Assembly (NCBI GenBank): GCA_035498035.1 | Contig: DATKAN010000060.1 | Location: forward strand, 1-44,849 | DNA: 44,849 nucleotides | Direction of reading: 5' to 3' | Source of the DNA: Nitrospiria bacterium | GTDB taxonomy: Bacteria; Nitrospirota; Nitrospiria; JACQBZ01 | Part shown: positions 30,266-37,841 of the stretch, piece by piece | How the letters are laid out: each line of letters starts with the position of its first letter | Position numbering within the stretch: position 1 is the first letter of the stretch | The notes under the pieces: model-generated | Databases searched by the model: none | What the model was told of the DNA's origin: nothing | What the model saw: only the letters and a program-made list of their open reading frames with translations | Position numbers and translations under genes: made by a program

Positions 30266-30612
30266 ACCGCCCGAAAGGCCCGCCTTGACGCAAAATCCCC
30301 CCGTCAAAGGGGCGAATATATTCGATCTGCATCATTATATATAATATATATAGGACATATTGGGCCTATAGGTCGTATATGATTGTCTTACGGACAAGAA
30401 GTGTTTATTGACCTGGACAAATTCATTTCCCTGAAATCCAGCTCAATTTCTTATTTCGCGCGAAAAATCATTTGAGTCCTTGGACACCTCTCTTTTAAAG
30501 ACCTTCACGCACAATTCATTTCCACCCGCGCAGTCCGGATCCTTTTTTCCGGTTTAAAACACTGAATCATCGGGCCAGTTTATTCTTCCTGCAAGAGGGG
30601 AATATTTTTTTA
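30266..30612. other. AT-rich intergenic spacer (no gene seen)
   Basis: About 350 bases, markedly AT-rich compared with the GC-rich genes on both sides. It includes an alternating TATATATAATATATATA tract near 30336-30352, GAATATATTC, and CCTATAGG near 30365. A weak CCCC/GGGG hairpin lies near 30300. No ORF of interest, tRNA or known element is visible. Confidence 0.6.
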
Positions 30613-30641
30613 TTGACTGCATGATTTTTGCAGACGATAAT
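30613..30641 (+). promoter_or_regulatory. Sigma70-type promoter for the first OmpA-like lipoprotein
   Basis: TTGACT (30613-30618), a 17-base spacer, then GATAAT (30636-30641). This would give a leader of about 118 nt ending in AGGGGAGGG (30751-30759). Confidence 0.6.
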
Positions 30642-30766
30642 GATCGGAAAGCACAAGGTCGGCTTTGATTATTATGAATATAGCGATCGCCGGAGAGAGA
30701 TCTTTCCGGCCCGGTCATAAGGATTTTGATTCCGGGATGAAAAAAAGATCAGGGGAGGGTTTCGAC

Positions 30767-31585
30767 ATGATGAATTATATTCGAATTGGAATTGCCGTTC
30801 TCGCGGCGGGGTTGATCGTGAGCGGCTGCGTCAGCTCGGGAAAGTACAAAAAGCTAGAGACGGATAAGAACCAGGAGATCTCCGCCCTCCAGCAGGAAAA
30901 AGCCGCGGCGGAGAAGGACAACGCCGACCTGAAGCAGCAGGTCGCTTCGCTCGAGCAGCAGAAAGCGGCGGCGGAGCAAGAGGTCGGGTCCTTGCAACAG
31001 CAAAAATCGGCCGTGGAGACGCAGAAGTCCGCGGCGGAGCAGCAGGTGGGTTCCCTTCAGCAGCAGAACGCCTCGCTGATCGCGGCCAGCCGGCAGCAAC
31101 AGCAGCAGTACCAGTCGCTGGTGAATACACTGTCGAGCGAGGTGCAGAAGGGGCAGGTCCAGGTGAAGCAGTACCAGAACATGCTGACGGTCGAGCTGGC
31201 GGAGCAGGTCTTTTTCGATTCCGGCCGTGCGACGCTCAAACCGGAGGGCCAGAAGGTCTTGAAGGATGTCGGCGAGGCCTTGAAAGGCTTCCCCGACAAG
31301 ATCATTCGGGTCGTGGGCCATACGGACAACAAGGCGATCAAAAAATCCCTTCAGGCCACCTTCCCGTCGAATTGGGAGCTGTCCGTGGCCCGCGCCACCA
31401 CCGTCGTACGCTTCCTGCAAAAAATCGGCGTCCCACCCGAGGATATGATCGCCTCCGGAAGGGCCGAATACCAACCCATCGCGCCCAACGACACGCCGGA
31501 GAATCGCCAGAAGAACCGGCGGATCGAGATCATGCTGATCGATAAAAATCTGCTGAGCGAGATGAGCGTGATCAGTCACGATTGA
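30767..31585 (+). CDS. OmpA-family peptidoglycan-associated lipoprotein, paralogue 1
   Basis: 272 residues from ATG 30767, supported by AGGGGAGGG 7 bases upstream; an in-frame ATG at 30665 would place the lipobox too far in. The signal peptide ends with lipobox VSGC, lipidated Cys21. Residues ~28-140 are a Gln/Glu/Ala-rich coiled coil built from repeats such as SLQQQK and AAEQQVGSLQQQN. The C-terminal OmpA domain has VFFDSGRATLKPEG, VGHTDN and RQKNRRIEI. It should tether the outer membrane to peptidoglycan. It is 60-70% similar by eye to the protein at 33869, but paralogue 1 has a longer Gln-rich spacer. Confidence 0.92.
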   Translation: MMNYIRIGIAVLAAGLIVSGCVSSGKYKKLETDKNQEISALQQEKAAAEKDNADLKQQVASLEQQKAAAEQEVGSLQQQKSAVETQKSAAEQQVGSLQQQNASLIAASRQQQQQYQSLVNTLSSEVQKGQVQVKQYQNMLTVELAEQVFFDSGRATLKPEGQKVLKDVGEALKGFPDKIIRVVGHTDNKAIKKSLQATFPSNWELSVARATTVVRFLQKIGVPPEDMIASGRAEYQPIAPNDTPENRQKNRRIEIMLIDKNLLSEMSVISHD

Positions 31586-31823
31586 CCCGTATGCCCGAAA
31601 GGACTATAATCCGGCAAGAATAGCCCTTCCGGTGCGGACATTGTAACGGGGCCCATCCCGCGCAACAGGATCGAACTCCGTTGGCACGGGATCCTGCCCG
31701 ATGTCTGCCGTCTATATTTTACGCACGGTCCGATCCCCCGGAGGGCGGGAGGCCTCATTGAACGGCCACACCCGTCATTATTCTTATATTTCTTCCGCAA
31801 AAATCCAATACCAAGATCGTTTT
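31586..31823. other. Intergenic spacer (no gene seen)
   Basis: Non-coding between the first OmpA-like gene and the HD hydrolase. It contains an inverted pair CAGGATC...GGATCCTG (about 31667-31698) and no promoter I would defend. A 65-codon frame beginning at 31701 is discussed under rejected items. Confidence 0.5.
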
Positions 31824-31850
31824 GTAGGGGCGGTTCCGAACCGCCCCTAC
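31824..31850. repeat. 27-bp dyad, GTAGGGGC family
   Basis: GTAGGGGCGGTTC, one central C, then GAACCGCCCCTAC. A separate perfect GATGAAA-A-TTTCATC palindrome follows at 31865-31879, just before the HD gene. Confidence 0.85.
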
Positions 31851-31899
31851 CGAACCAATCAATCGATGAAAATTTCATCATGCCGGCGTCTTCGGTGAT

Positions 31900-32328
31900 A
31901 TGAGCACGCTGGACCGTGCGATACAGATCGCCGTCAAGGCGCACCGCGGGCAGGAGTACGAGCCCGGGGTCCCGTACGTGCTTCACCCGCTTCGGGTGAT
32001 GTTCCGGATGCGGACGGACGAGGAGCGGACGGTGGCGATTCTGCATGACGTGGTCGAGCAAACCGATTGGTCGCTGAAGGATCTGCGGAAGGAGGGCTTC
32101 AGCCGCGCGGTCGTCCAGGCGGTCGATCATCTCTCCCGTCGCAAGGGCGAGTCGTACGACGATTTCATCGGGCGGATCCTTCCGCATCCGCTGGCCCGGC
32201 GGGTGAAACGGGCCGACCTGTCGGACAACATCGAGCAGTGCCGGGGTCCCCGGCCCACCGCGAAAGACCGGAAGCGGATCGCCAAATATAAGGCGGCACT
32301 GGCGCGATTGGCCACGGCGCATCGGTGA
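31900..32328 (+). CDS. Small HD-domain hydrolase (SpoT/MESH1-like)
   Basis: 142 residues. HD-domain metal and catalytic residues are visible in order: AVKAHRGQ, YVLHPLRV, AILHDVVEQT (the HD pair), and KRADLSDNIEQC. This order matches the ppGpp hydrolase domain of RelA/SpoT and its stand-alone form MESH1/SAH. There is no synthetase, TGS or ACT domain. If active it would hydrolyse (p)ppGpp or a similar nucleotide. It lies between dyad repeats, in a spacer-rich section flanked by two OmpA-like paralogues, suggesting an inserted single gene. No convincing ribosome-binding site is seen. Confidence 0.8.
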   Translation: MSTLDRAIQIAVKAHRGQEYEPGVPYVLHPLRVMFRMRTDEERTVAILHDVVEQTDWSLKDLRKEGFSRAVVQAVDHLSRRKGESYDDFIGRILPHPLARRVKRADLSDNIEQCRGPRPTAKDRKRIAKYKAALARLATAHR

Positions 32329-32340
32329 CGGGATGAATTT

Positions 32341-32364
32341 GTAGGGGCGTACGGCCGTACGCCC
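32341..32364. repeat. GTAGGGGC dyad, truncated right arm
   Basis: GTAGGGGCGTACGG followed by CCGTACGCCC; the terminal CTAC arm is missing. The same core, with GTAGAAGC at its left end, recurs at 33689-33712. Confidence 0.8.
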
Positions 32365-32410
32365 GGATTTGAAGAGGCAGGTCCCCATGCCTGCCCGATT
32401 ATCATGATTC

Positions 32411-32470
32411 GTAGGGCCGGGCCCGTGGGCCCGCCCGCATTCGTAGGGGCACGGCATGCCGTGCCCCTAC
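32411..32470. repeat. Two adjacent GTAGGGGC-family dyads
   Basis: A degenerate GTAGGGCCGGGCCC...GGGCCCGCCC element (32411-32436) is followed by a perfect 28-bp dyad at 32443-32470 (GTAGGGGCACGGCA and its mirror). A short AGGCAGG...CCTGCCC hairpin lies just before, at about 32375-32397. They fill the 244-base gap before the YhcG gene. Confidence 0.8.
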
Positions 32471-32572
32471 AAAAAGATAATCGACGAATTTCGCGGGGGC
32501 GGAGGCCGTCGCGCGGGGGGCGGAAGGAAAACGTAATTGGATAAATCTTCGGTGGTGGTATAGGGTGACTCT

Positions 32573-33652
32573 TTGAAGCGGAGATTAAATCGTTTATTGA
32601 CAAAGCAAGGGACGGCTTCTCCCGCGCCGGTTCCCGAAAAACTATTGGAAGACCTTCGTTCGCTCATTCAGGCGGCACGTAACCAAGCGGCTCAAGCCGT
32701 CAACGCAGGGCTTGTGATACTTTACTGGAGCGTCGGACAGCGAATTCGGACGGACATCCTGCAGAAGAAACGCGCGGAGTACGGCGAAGAAATTGTCTCG
32801 ACGCTGTCGGGAAAATTAACGCCCGAGTTCGGAGGCGGGTTTTCCAGGCCGAATCTCTTTCGAATGATCCAATTTGCGGAGGTTTTCCCCGCCCTTGAAA
32901 TTGTCTCGACGCTGTCGAGACAATTGGGCTGGAGTCATTTCGTCGAAATCATTCCGCTGAAGGAGCCTCTCCAGCGGGAATTTTATGCCGAGATGTGCCG
33001 GATCGAACGCTGGAGCGTCCGCACACTGAGAGAGAAAATCAACGGGATGCTTTATGAGCGAACGGCCCTATCGAAGAAACCGGCCAAACTCGCCGAGATG
33101 GAACTCCGGCAACTCCGCGAGAAGGATCAGCTCACCCCGGACCTCGTTTTTCGCGACCCTTACCTCCTGGATTTCCTCGGCTTGAAGGATACCTACAGCG
33201 AGAAAGACGTTGAAGCCGCGATCTTGAGGGAGATGGAGGCTTTTATTCTAGAACTGGGAGCGGGGTTCACCTTTGTGGCCCGTCAAAAGAGAATTACCGT
33301 GGGGGATGTAGATTACTACCTTGATCTGCTATTCTATCATCGCAAACTGCGGCGATTGGTTGCCATCGAATTAAAGCTGGGCAAATTTCAGCCCGCCGAC
33401 AAGGGACAGATGGAACTGTACCTCCGCTGGCTGGAACGGCATGAACAACAAAAGGGTGAAGAATACCCGATCGGACTCATTTTATGCGCCGGAAAATCCA
33501 CCGAACAGGTCGAGCTCCTGCAACTGGAAAAAAGCGGCATCCGGGTAGCGGAATATCTCACCGGGCTTCCTCCCCGAAAGCTCTTGGAGAAAAAACTTCA
33601 TGAGGCCATCCGGCATGCTCGACGGGAACTGGAAAGCAAGGAGGCGGAATAG
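32573..33652 (+). CDS. YhcG/DUF1016 family PD-(D/E)xK nuclease
   Basis: 359 residues. The N-terminal DUF1016 domain (about 20-190) includes LYWSVGQRI, GGGFSRPNLFRMIQFAEVFP and RQLGWSHFVEIIPLK. The C-terminal PD-(D/E)xK nuclease has Asp251 in YYLDLLFYH and E266-L-K268 in VAIELKLGKF, then a Gln-containing helix. Family members are linked to phage defence, recombination or mobile elements, but a biochemical role is not settled. The coding sequence contains a 27-bp palindrome at 32899-32925 and a 21-base repeat of its left part 108 bases upstream, both encoding EIVSTLS. It stands alone between repeat-filled spacers, suggesting acquisition. Confidence 0.9.
   Translation: MKRRLNRLLTKQGTASPAPVPEKLLEDLRSLIQAARNQAAQAVNAGLVILYWSVGQRIRTDILQKKRAEYGEEIVSTLSGKLTPEFGGGFSRPNLFRMIQFAEVFPALEIVSTLSRQLGWSHFVEIIPLKEPLQREFYAEMCRIERWSVRTLREKINGMLYERTALSKKPAKLAEMELRQLREKDQLTPDLVFRDPYLLDFLGLKDTYSEKDVEAAILREMEAFILELGAGFTFVARQKRITVGDVDYYLDLLFYHRKLRRLVAIELKLGKFQPADKGQMELYLRWLERHEQQKGEEYPIGLILCAGKSTEQVELLQLEKSGIRVAEYLTGLPPRKLLEKKLHEAIRHARRELESKEAE
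32789..32925. repeat. In-gene direct repeat plus 27-bp palindrome within YhcG
   Basis: GAAATTGTCTCGACGCTGTC plus a following G occurs at 32789-32809 and again at 32897-32917, exactly 36 codons apart. At the second site it extends into a perfect inverted repeat: AATTGTCTCGA (32899-32909), loop CGCTG, TCGAGACAATT (32915-32925). Confidence 0.9.
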
Positions 33653-33688
33653 CGAAGGGGGGGGTCGTGACGGCACGTGGGTTGACTT

Positions 33689-33790
33689 GTAGAAGCGTAC
33701 GGCCGTACGCCCGGGCATACGAATCCGTAGGGGCGAACCCTTGTATTCCCCCGCATCCGAATCCGTAGGGGCAGGTCCCCGTGCTTTCCC
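33689..33790. repeat. Decayed GTAGGGGC-family elements
   Basis: A dyad core GCGTACGGCCGTACGC lies in 33689-33712, then GTAGGGGCGAACCC (33727-33740) and GTAGGGGCAGGTCCCC (33765-33780), each missing its mirror arm. They form most of the 216-base gap between YhcG and the second OmpA-like gene. Confidence 0.7.
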
Positions 33791-33868
33791 GGTATTTGCG
33801 TTTGTACGCTGGAATTCGCGATTTAATCGTCCTGAACATATCGTACGGGCAAAAAAGGAGGTACCGAC

Positions 33869-34684
33869 GTGAAAAATTATCTTTTTATCGGCCTCACCGT
33901 TCTGGCGGCGGGGATGATCGTGGGCGGGTGCGCCGGCTCGGAAAAATATAAAAAGCTAGAAACGGAAAAGAACCAGGAAATCGCGGCGCTCCGGCAGGAA
34001 AAAAGCGTGCTCGAGCAGCAGAATACCGCGCTCGAAAAGGACGTCGCCGATCAGAAGCGGCAGACGGCGGCGGCGGAACAGCGGGCCGCGGCCATGGAAC
34101 AGCAGAATGCGGCGGCGATCCGTGAGGCGAAGCAACTTGAGATTGATAAGGCCCATCTGATCGCGGCAGCCCGGGGGCAGCAGCAGGAGTACCAGAAGCT
34201 GCTGACCGGACTGTCGAGCGAGGTGCAGAAGGGCGAGCTCGAGCTGAAACAGTACAAGAACATGCTGACGGTCGATCTGGCGGACCAGGTCTTCTTCGAT
34301 TCCGGCCGCGCGACGCTCAAGCCGGAGGGGAAGAGGGTCCTCAAGAAACTGGGCGAGGCCTTGAAAGGTTACAACGATAAGATCATCCGGGTGGTGGGCC
34401 ATACCGACAACAAGCCGGTGCCCAAGTCCCTGCATGCGACCTTCCCGTCGAACTGGGAGCTGTCGGTTCTCCGGGCGACCACCGTGGTTCGTATACTTCA
34501 GGAGGCCGGGGTCCCCCCGGAATCGATGATCGCCTCCGGACGGGGCGAATACGAACCGACGGCCTCGAACAATACGGCCGAAGGACGCCAGAAGAACCGG
34601 CGGATCGCCATCATGCTGTACGATAAGAAGCTGGTCAACGAGTTGACGGAAACGCCGGCCGAGCCCGCGGTCGAGACAAAATGA
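33869..34684 (+). CDS. OmpA-family peptidoglycan-associated lipoprotein, paralogue 2
   Basis: 271 residues from GTG 33869, with AGGAGGT about 7 bases upstream. Signal peptide and lipobox VGGC, Cys21, align with paralogue 1, as do YKKLET and KNQEI just after it. A Gln/Ala/Glu-rich coiled coil spans ~30-135. The OmpA domain has VFFDSGRATLKPEGKRV, VGHTDNKPVPKSLHATF and EGRQKNRRIAIML. The near-identical domain order and conserved GLSSEVQKGE/STLSSEVQKG spacer show a duplication. The two copies flank the HD and YhcG genes. It probably anchors outer membrane to peptidoglycan. Confidence 0.92.
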   Translation: MKNYLFIGLTVLAAGMIVGGCAGSEKYKKLETEKNQEIAALRQEKSVLEQQNTALEKDVADQKRQTAAAEQRAAAMEQQNAAAIREAKQLEIDKAHLIAAARGQQQEYQKLLTGLSSEVQKGELELKQYKNMLTVDLADQVFFDSGRATLKPEGKRVLKKLGEALKGYNDKIIRVVGHTDNKPVPKSLHATFPSNWELSVLRATTVVRILQEAGVPPESMIASGRGEYEPTASNNTAEGRQKNRRIAIMLYDKKLVNELTETPAEPAVETK

Positions 34685-34730
34685 CCGCCGTGAACGGGTG
34701 GCGGGGGATGGGAAAAAGAAAGGAAATCGC

Positions 34731-34812
34731 AACGAGGGTCAGGTCTTGAAATATCACATTGGGGTAAATGAAACGATATCCGCCTCCTCTCCGGCCTCGC
34801 GCGCGGGGGATA
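34731..34812. repeat. RAYT/REP-like signature and CTCCGGCCTCGCGCG element
   Basis: AACGAGGGTCAGGTCTTGAA followed by ATATCACATT (34731-34760) resembles sequence that often borders REP-associated transposase genes in environmental genomes (from memory). It is followed by CCTCCTCTCCGGCCTCGCGC and GCGGGGGATAATT (34783-34813), a recurring G/C-rich hairpin element also seen at 35096, 37445, 40309, 41363, 42410 and 44241. Confidence 0.45.
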
Positions 34813-34864
34813 ATTAGGATGGATAAAACAAAAGATTTGACGTGTTTTTGAGTTTATTTCTTAA

Positions 34865-35062
34865 ATGAGAAAGAGATGGTACAGGAATTTTTTCATCTCG
34901 GCCGTGCTATTTTTAGGTGGATTAACTTTCTTGGATGCTCTTCTAGGAAATGCCGGGCTTCAATCCAACAACATCCATATGTTCGACATAGGAATGATTG
35001 GTGTATTTTTTATGATTTGGCTTTTATTCTATTTTGTCAAACCAAAGTGGTTTAAAGATTAA
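34865..35062 (+). CDS. Small two-helix membrane protein
   Basis: 65 residues: positively charged start (MRKRWYR), membrane helix 1 (FFISAVLFLGGLTFLDALL), a short loop, helix 2 (IGMIGVFFMIWLLFYFV), and a KPKWFKD tail. I do not recognise the family. The gene is clearly AT-richer than its neighbours and lacks a Shine-Dalgarno, which suggests foreign origin or low expression. The two-helix layout with charged ends argues that it is a real protein. Function unknown. Confidence 0.55.
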   Translation: MRKRWYRNFFISAVLFLGGLTFLDALLGNAGLQSNNIHMFDIGMIGVFFMIWLLFYFVKPKWFKD

Positions 35063-35152
35063 ATAAAATAACAGGACATAAATAACAGGGACAAATTGAG
35101 CTCCCCTCCGCCCTCGCGCGGGAGCAATTAAATTCGGCCTAAAGGAATAAAC

Positions 35153-36667
35153 ATGAGGCGGGCTGACTTGAAAGAGAAACTCTCCATGGCGGTGATGGCA
35201 GCCGCGTTCCTGGCCGTGGGCTCGGGTTGTGCTGGTTCCCGGCCTGCGCCGACGGAGGCCATGAAACACGACGAGGCCGGAGCGAAGCTCCGGCATCAAG
35301 GGGATCTCGAAGGTTCGATTACAGAGTATCGCGAGGCCCTTCGCCTGGATCCGAACGATGCAGAGGCCCACTTCAATCTCGGAGTCGTACTCCGCAAAAA
35401 GGGGGATCTGGATGGAGCGACGGAAGAGTTGCAAACCGCGCTTCGTCTCAACCCGAACAATTCAGCCGCTCACTATCATCTCGGGGCCGTGCGAGGCGAC
35501 AAAGGAGATGTCGTTGGCGCGATGGCGGAGTTCCGTACGGCCATTCGCCTGAACCCAAATTACGCAAACGGCCACATGGGTCTCGGGTCGACGCTTGCGA
35601 ACCAAGGAGATCTCGAAGGTGCCATGGCGGAGTACCGGACGGCGGTTCGCTTGGCTCCCAACGATTCATTTGGTCACAACGGTCTCGGAAATGTGCTCAT
35701 GGGCAAAGGGGATTTCGACGGCGCGACCAAAGAGTATGAGACCGCCCTTCGGCTAAATCCGAACGATACCTACTCGCACGATGGCCTCGGGGCCGTGCTG
35801 GCGCGCAAAAGGGATCTGGATGGGGCGATGGCGGAGTTCCGCGCGGCCATCCGCCTGAACCCGAGTGATGGATACGGGCACGACGGACTCGGCAATGTGC
35901 TGGCGGATAAAGGGGACCTGGATGGCGCGATTGCGGAATTCCGGACGGCCATTCGCCTGAATCCGAAGGATGACCAGGCTCACACCAATCTCGGGGTTGC
36001 CCTTAACGGCAAGGGGGATCTTGATGGCGCCATTGCGGAACACCGCGCCGCAATCGGCATCGATCCGGGCAATTCGATCGCGCACTTCAATTTGGGCATT
36101 GCACTGCTTAACAAGGGGAAACTTGATGAATCGATAACCGAGGACCGCACCGCCATACGGCTGAACCCGAATTTTGAAATGGCTCATTTTGATTTGGGAG
36201 TCGCACTCTTTCGGAAAGGGGACCTCAACGGGGCTATTTCCGAGTATCTCTATGCCCTTCGCCTGGATCCGAACGACCTAAAAGCGCACACCAATCTTGG
36301 GGCTGCGTTCCATTTCAAGGGGGATTTGGAGGGGGCGATCGCGGAATACAGAACAGCCATTCGCTTGAACCCGAATGAAATTAATCCCCACATGGATCTG
36401 GGGGCCGTGTTTTACAGCAAAGGAGATTTTGAGGAAGCCATTAAGGAGTACCGCGTCGCGCTTGGCCTGAATCCGAACAATGCGCAGGCCCACTATGTTC
36501 TCGCGATGGCGCTCATGGGTCAGAAAAACGCGTCCGAAGCAGAAAAAGAGATCAGAGAGTTTGAAAGGCTGGCTCCGGATTCGCCGACCAAGCGCCAAAT
36601 GATCGATCAAGCCAAGCGATGGCTTGACACGATCGGTGCACCCGGAGGGCGAGGCGGGAACCTCTAA
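35153..36667 (+). CDS. TPR-repeat protein, probable lipoprotein, 13 TPRs
   Basis: 504 residues. The N-terminal signal ends AVGSGC, with a loose lipobox at Cys26 (Gly instead of Leu/Val/Ile at -3), so it is exported and possibly lipidated. Residues ~37-478 are 13 consecutive 34-residue tetratricopeptide units with consensus AH.NLG..L..KGDLDGAI.EYRTAIRLNPN; the last one is degenerate. The regular KGDLDGA phase and no spacer between units point to expansion by tandem duplication. TPR solenoids bind partner peptides; the partner is unknown. It could be the periplasmic assembly partner of the neighbouring lipoproteins, but nothing in the sequence proves it. Confidence 0.9.
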   Translation: MRRADLKEKLSMAVMAAAFLAVGSGCAGSRPAPTEAMKHDEAGAKLRHQGDLEGSITEYREALRLDPNDAEAHFNLGVVLRKKGDLDGATEELQTALRLNPNNSAAHYHLGAVRGDKGDVVGAMAEFRTAIRLNPNYANGHMGLGSTLANQGDLEGAMAEYRTAVRLAPNDSFGHNGLGNVLMGKGDFDGATKEYETALRLNPNDTYSHDGLGAVLARKRDLDGAMAEFRAAIRLNPSDGYGHDGLGNVLADKGDLDGAIAEFRTAIRLNPKDDQAHTNLGVALNGKGDLDGAIAEHRAAIGIDPGNSIAHFNLGIALLNKGKLDESITEDRTAIRLNPNFEMAHFDLGVALFRKGDLNGAISEYLYALRLDPNDLKAHTNLGAAFHFKGDLEGAIAEYRTAIRLNPNEINPHMDLGAVFYSKGDFEEAIKEYRVALGLNPNNAQAHYVLAMALMGQKNASEAEKEIREFERLAPDSPTKRQMIDQAKRWLDTIGAPGGRGGNL

Positions 36668-36705
36668 TTAAGCGCTCAACGGTCATCGCCGGGTGGGTTG
36701 GGAAG

Positions 36706-37371
36706 ATGAGGGTTCTCAGGCTTGCATTATTGATCGCATTGGCGGCGTGTGCGCTTCCGCGGGCCGGCCTGCTGATGCCGGACGGCTCGACGGTCTATAT
36801 AATAAATTCGCGGGTGGAGTTCGTTGACCATGCACGGCGGCCGGTTCAAGTGGATCATCCTCCGAAGGATATCGTTTTGTACTTTCCGTACATTCCCGGC
36901 CAGTTTAACGGCTCATTCAACTCGCCACCGCTGCAGACCCTCCAGGTGATCGAGGGTTCCGAGTTTCAGCTTGATTTAGGCCGTATGTCAAGGAGGCTGG
37001 ACGAGGCGGCGGAAACATTGAAAAATACCGTTGAAACAGAGGGGCTGACGATCGATCCACCCTCGACACGGTTCGCCCGTGTGGCAACCCTTGCCTATGA
37101 CCGGAACACAGGGAATGCCATCGGGGGGAGCAGTTTCATTGATGCCGAGTCCAGAGAATACTTGATTCTGGTTTATGTAGACCGCCCCTGTTCCTTTTCG
37201 GGAAGTACCCATATTAGTTCTTACGGCAGTGTATACGACATTCGTTTGCCGCGCCCGGGGTTCCATTGGTTAAGGGCGCACGCCCTTGGGGAAAGGAGTT
37301 TTATCTTAAGAGAATATACCGGAGAGAATGAAGCCATATTCTCCATTGAAATACAAAAAAAGGAGACGTGA
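36706..37371 (+). CDS. Hypothetical lipoprotein
   Basis: 221 residues, not recognised. A good type II signal is present: MRVLRLALLIALAAC, with lipobox LAAC and lipidated Cys15. The mature part is beta-rich (VEFVDHARRPVQVD, VLYFPYIPG, YLILVYVDRPCSFSG) with one further Cys. It starts 39 bases after the TPR gene on the same strand, so the two may be co-transcribed. Codon use is a little less GC-biased than in the housekeeping block. Function unknown. Confidence 0.7.
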   Translation: MRVLRLALLIALAACALPRAGLLMPDGSTVYIINSRVEFVDHARRPVQVDHPPKDIVLYFPYIPGQFNGSFNSPPLQTLQVIEGSEFQLDLGRMSRRLDEAAETLKNTVETEGLTIDPPSTRFARVATLAYDRNTGNAIGGSSFIDAESREYLILVYVDRPCSFSGSTHISSYGSVYDIRLPRPGFHWLRAHALGERSFILREYTGENEAIFSIEIQKKET

Positions 37372-37425
37372 TTCATCAAGATGAAGGGGCACAAAGGAAA
37401 TGCGACCGGCTACAAAAACGGAAAA

Positions 37426-37487
37426 AAACGGGGACAGATTTATTTCCCCTCTCCCTCCGGCCTCGCTCGCCCCTGGGGAGGGAATAA
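37426..37487. repeat. GGGGACAGATTTATT signature with G/C hairpin
   Basis: ACGGGGACAGATTTATTTCC runs directly into CCCTCTCCCTCCGGCCTCGC and CCCCTGGGGAGGGAATAA, which can fold on itself. It is related to 35090-35131 (CAGGGACAAATTGAGCTCCC... GCGCGGGAGCAATTAAATT). It occupies the spacer between the lipoprotein and the toxin-antitoxin pair. Confidence 0.5.
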
Positions 37488-37512
37488 GACAAAATCGTTC
37501 TCCTGAACATCC

Positions 37513-37554
37513 TTGACACCAAATGATATCGCATGATATCATTTGATTTCAAAT
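37513..37554 (+). promoter_or_regulatory. Toxin-antitoxin promoter with overlapping palindromic operator
   Basis: TTGACA (37513-37518), an 18-base spacer, TATCAT (37537-37542). A perfect inverted repeat AAATGATATC/GCAT/GATATCATTT (37521-37544) covers the spacer and -10 box, and a second one, ATTTGA/TT/TCAAAT (37541-37554), follows. This layout fits autorepression by the downstream ribbon-helix-helix antitoxin. Confidence 0.8.
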
Positions 37555-37568
37555 GGAGGAGGGGGGCG

Positions 37569-37841
37569 ATGAAAACCGTTGTCAAAGAGAGGGGAAAAAC
37601 CGAGGAGGTTGCGCTTGGAGCCCGGATTCCGAAGGAGCTTAAAGAGAAGCTGAACCGGTTCTGCCTGGAACACGGGCTGAAAATGAGCCATTTCGTGAAA
37701 AGGGCTCTTCAGGATAAATTGGGGGAGGCGGAAGAGGAGATCCGGGACGTCGCGATGGCCCGCGGTCGATTGGCCGATGCCGAGTTCGTCTCACGGGAAG
37801 AATACGATCGCTATATCCGACGCCGGCTCGCCAAAAAATGA
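37569..37841 (+). CDS. Ribbon-helix-helix antitoxin (type II TA)
   Basis: 90 residues from ATG 37569 (GGAGGAGGGGGGCG directly upstream; an in-frame ATG at 37533 lies inside the operator). The RHH DNA-binding fold is suggested by VALGARIPKELKEKLNRFCL and the SHFVKRALQDKL helix. The acidic/charged C-terminal part (EEEIRDVAMARGRLADAEF) would wrap the toxin. Its stop overlaps the toxin start by ATGA, so the pair is coupled. It should dimerise on the palindromes at 37521-37554 and repress its own operon. Confidence 0.85.
   Translation: MKTVVKERGKTEEVALGARIPKELKEKLNRFCLEHGLKMSHFVKRALQDKLGEAEEEIRDVAMARGRLADAEFVSREEYDRYIRRRLAKK

Noticed and set aside
31701-31898. Short frame starting MSAVYILRTVRSPGG, resembling the first strand of a GIY-YIG protein
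   Set aside because: Only about ten residues look alike, the rest runs through a dyad repeat, and no GIY...YIG spacing or catalytic Arg/Glu follows.
31824-33790. Cluster of dyads considered as a CRISPR-like array
   Set aside because: Unit spacing is irregular, the spacers contain genes, and cores differ while remaining self-complementary. No cas genes are present.
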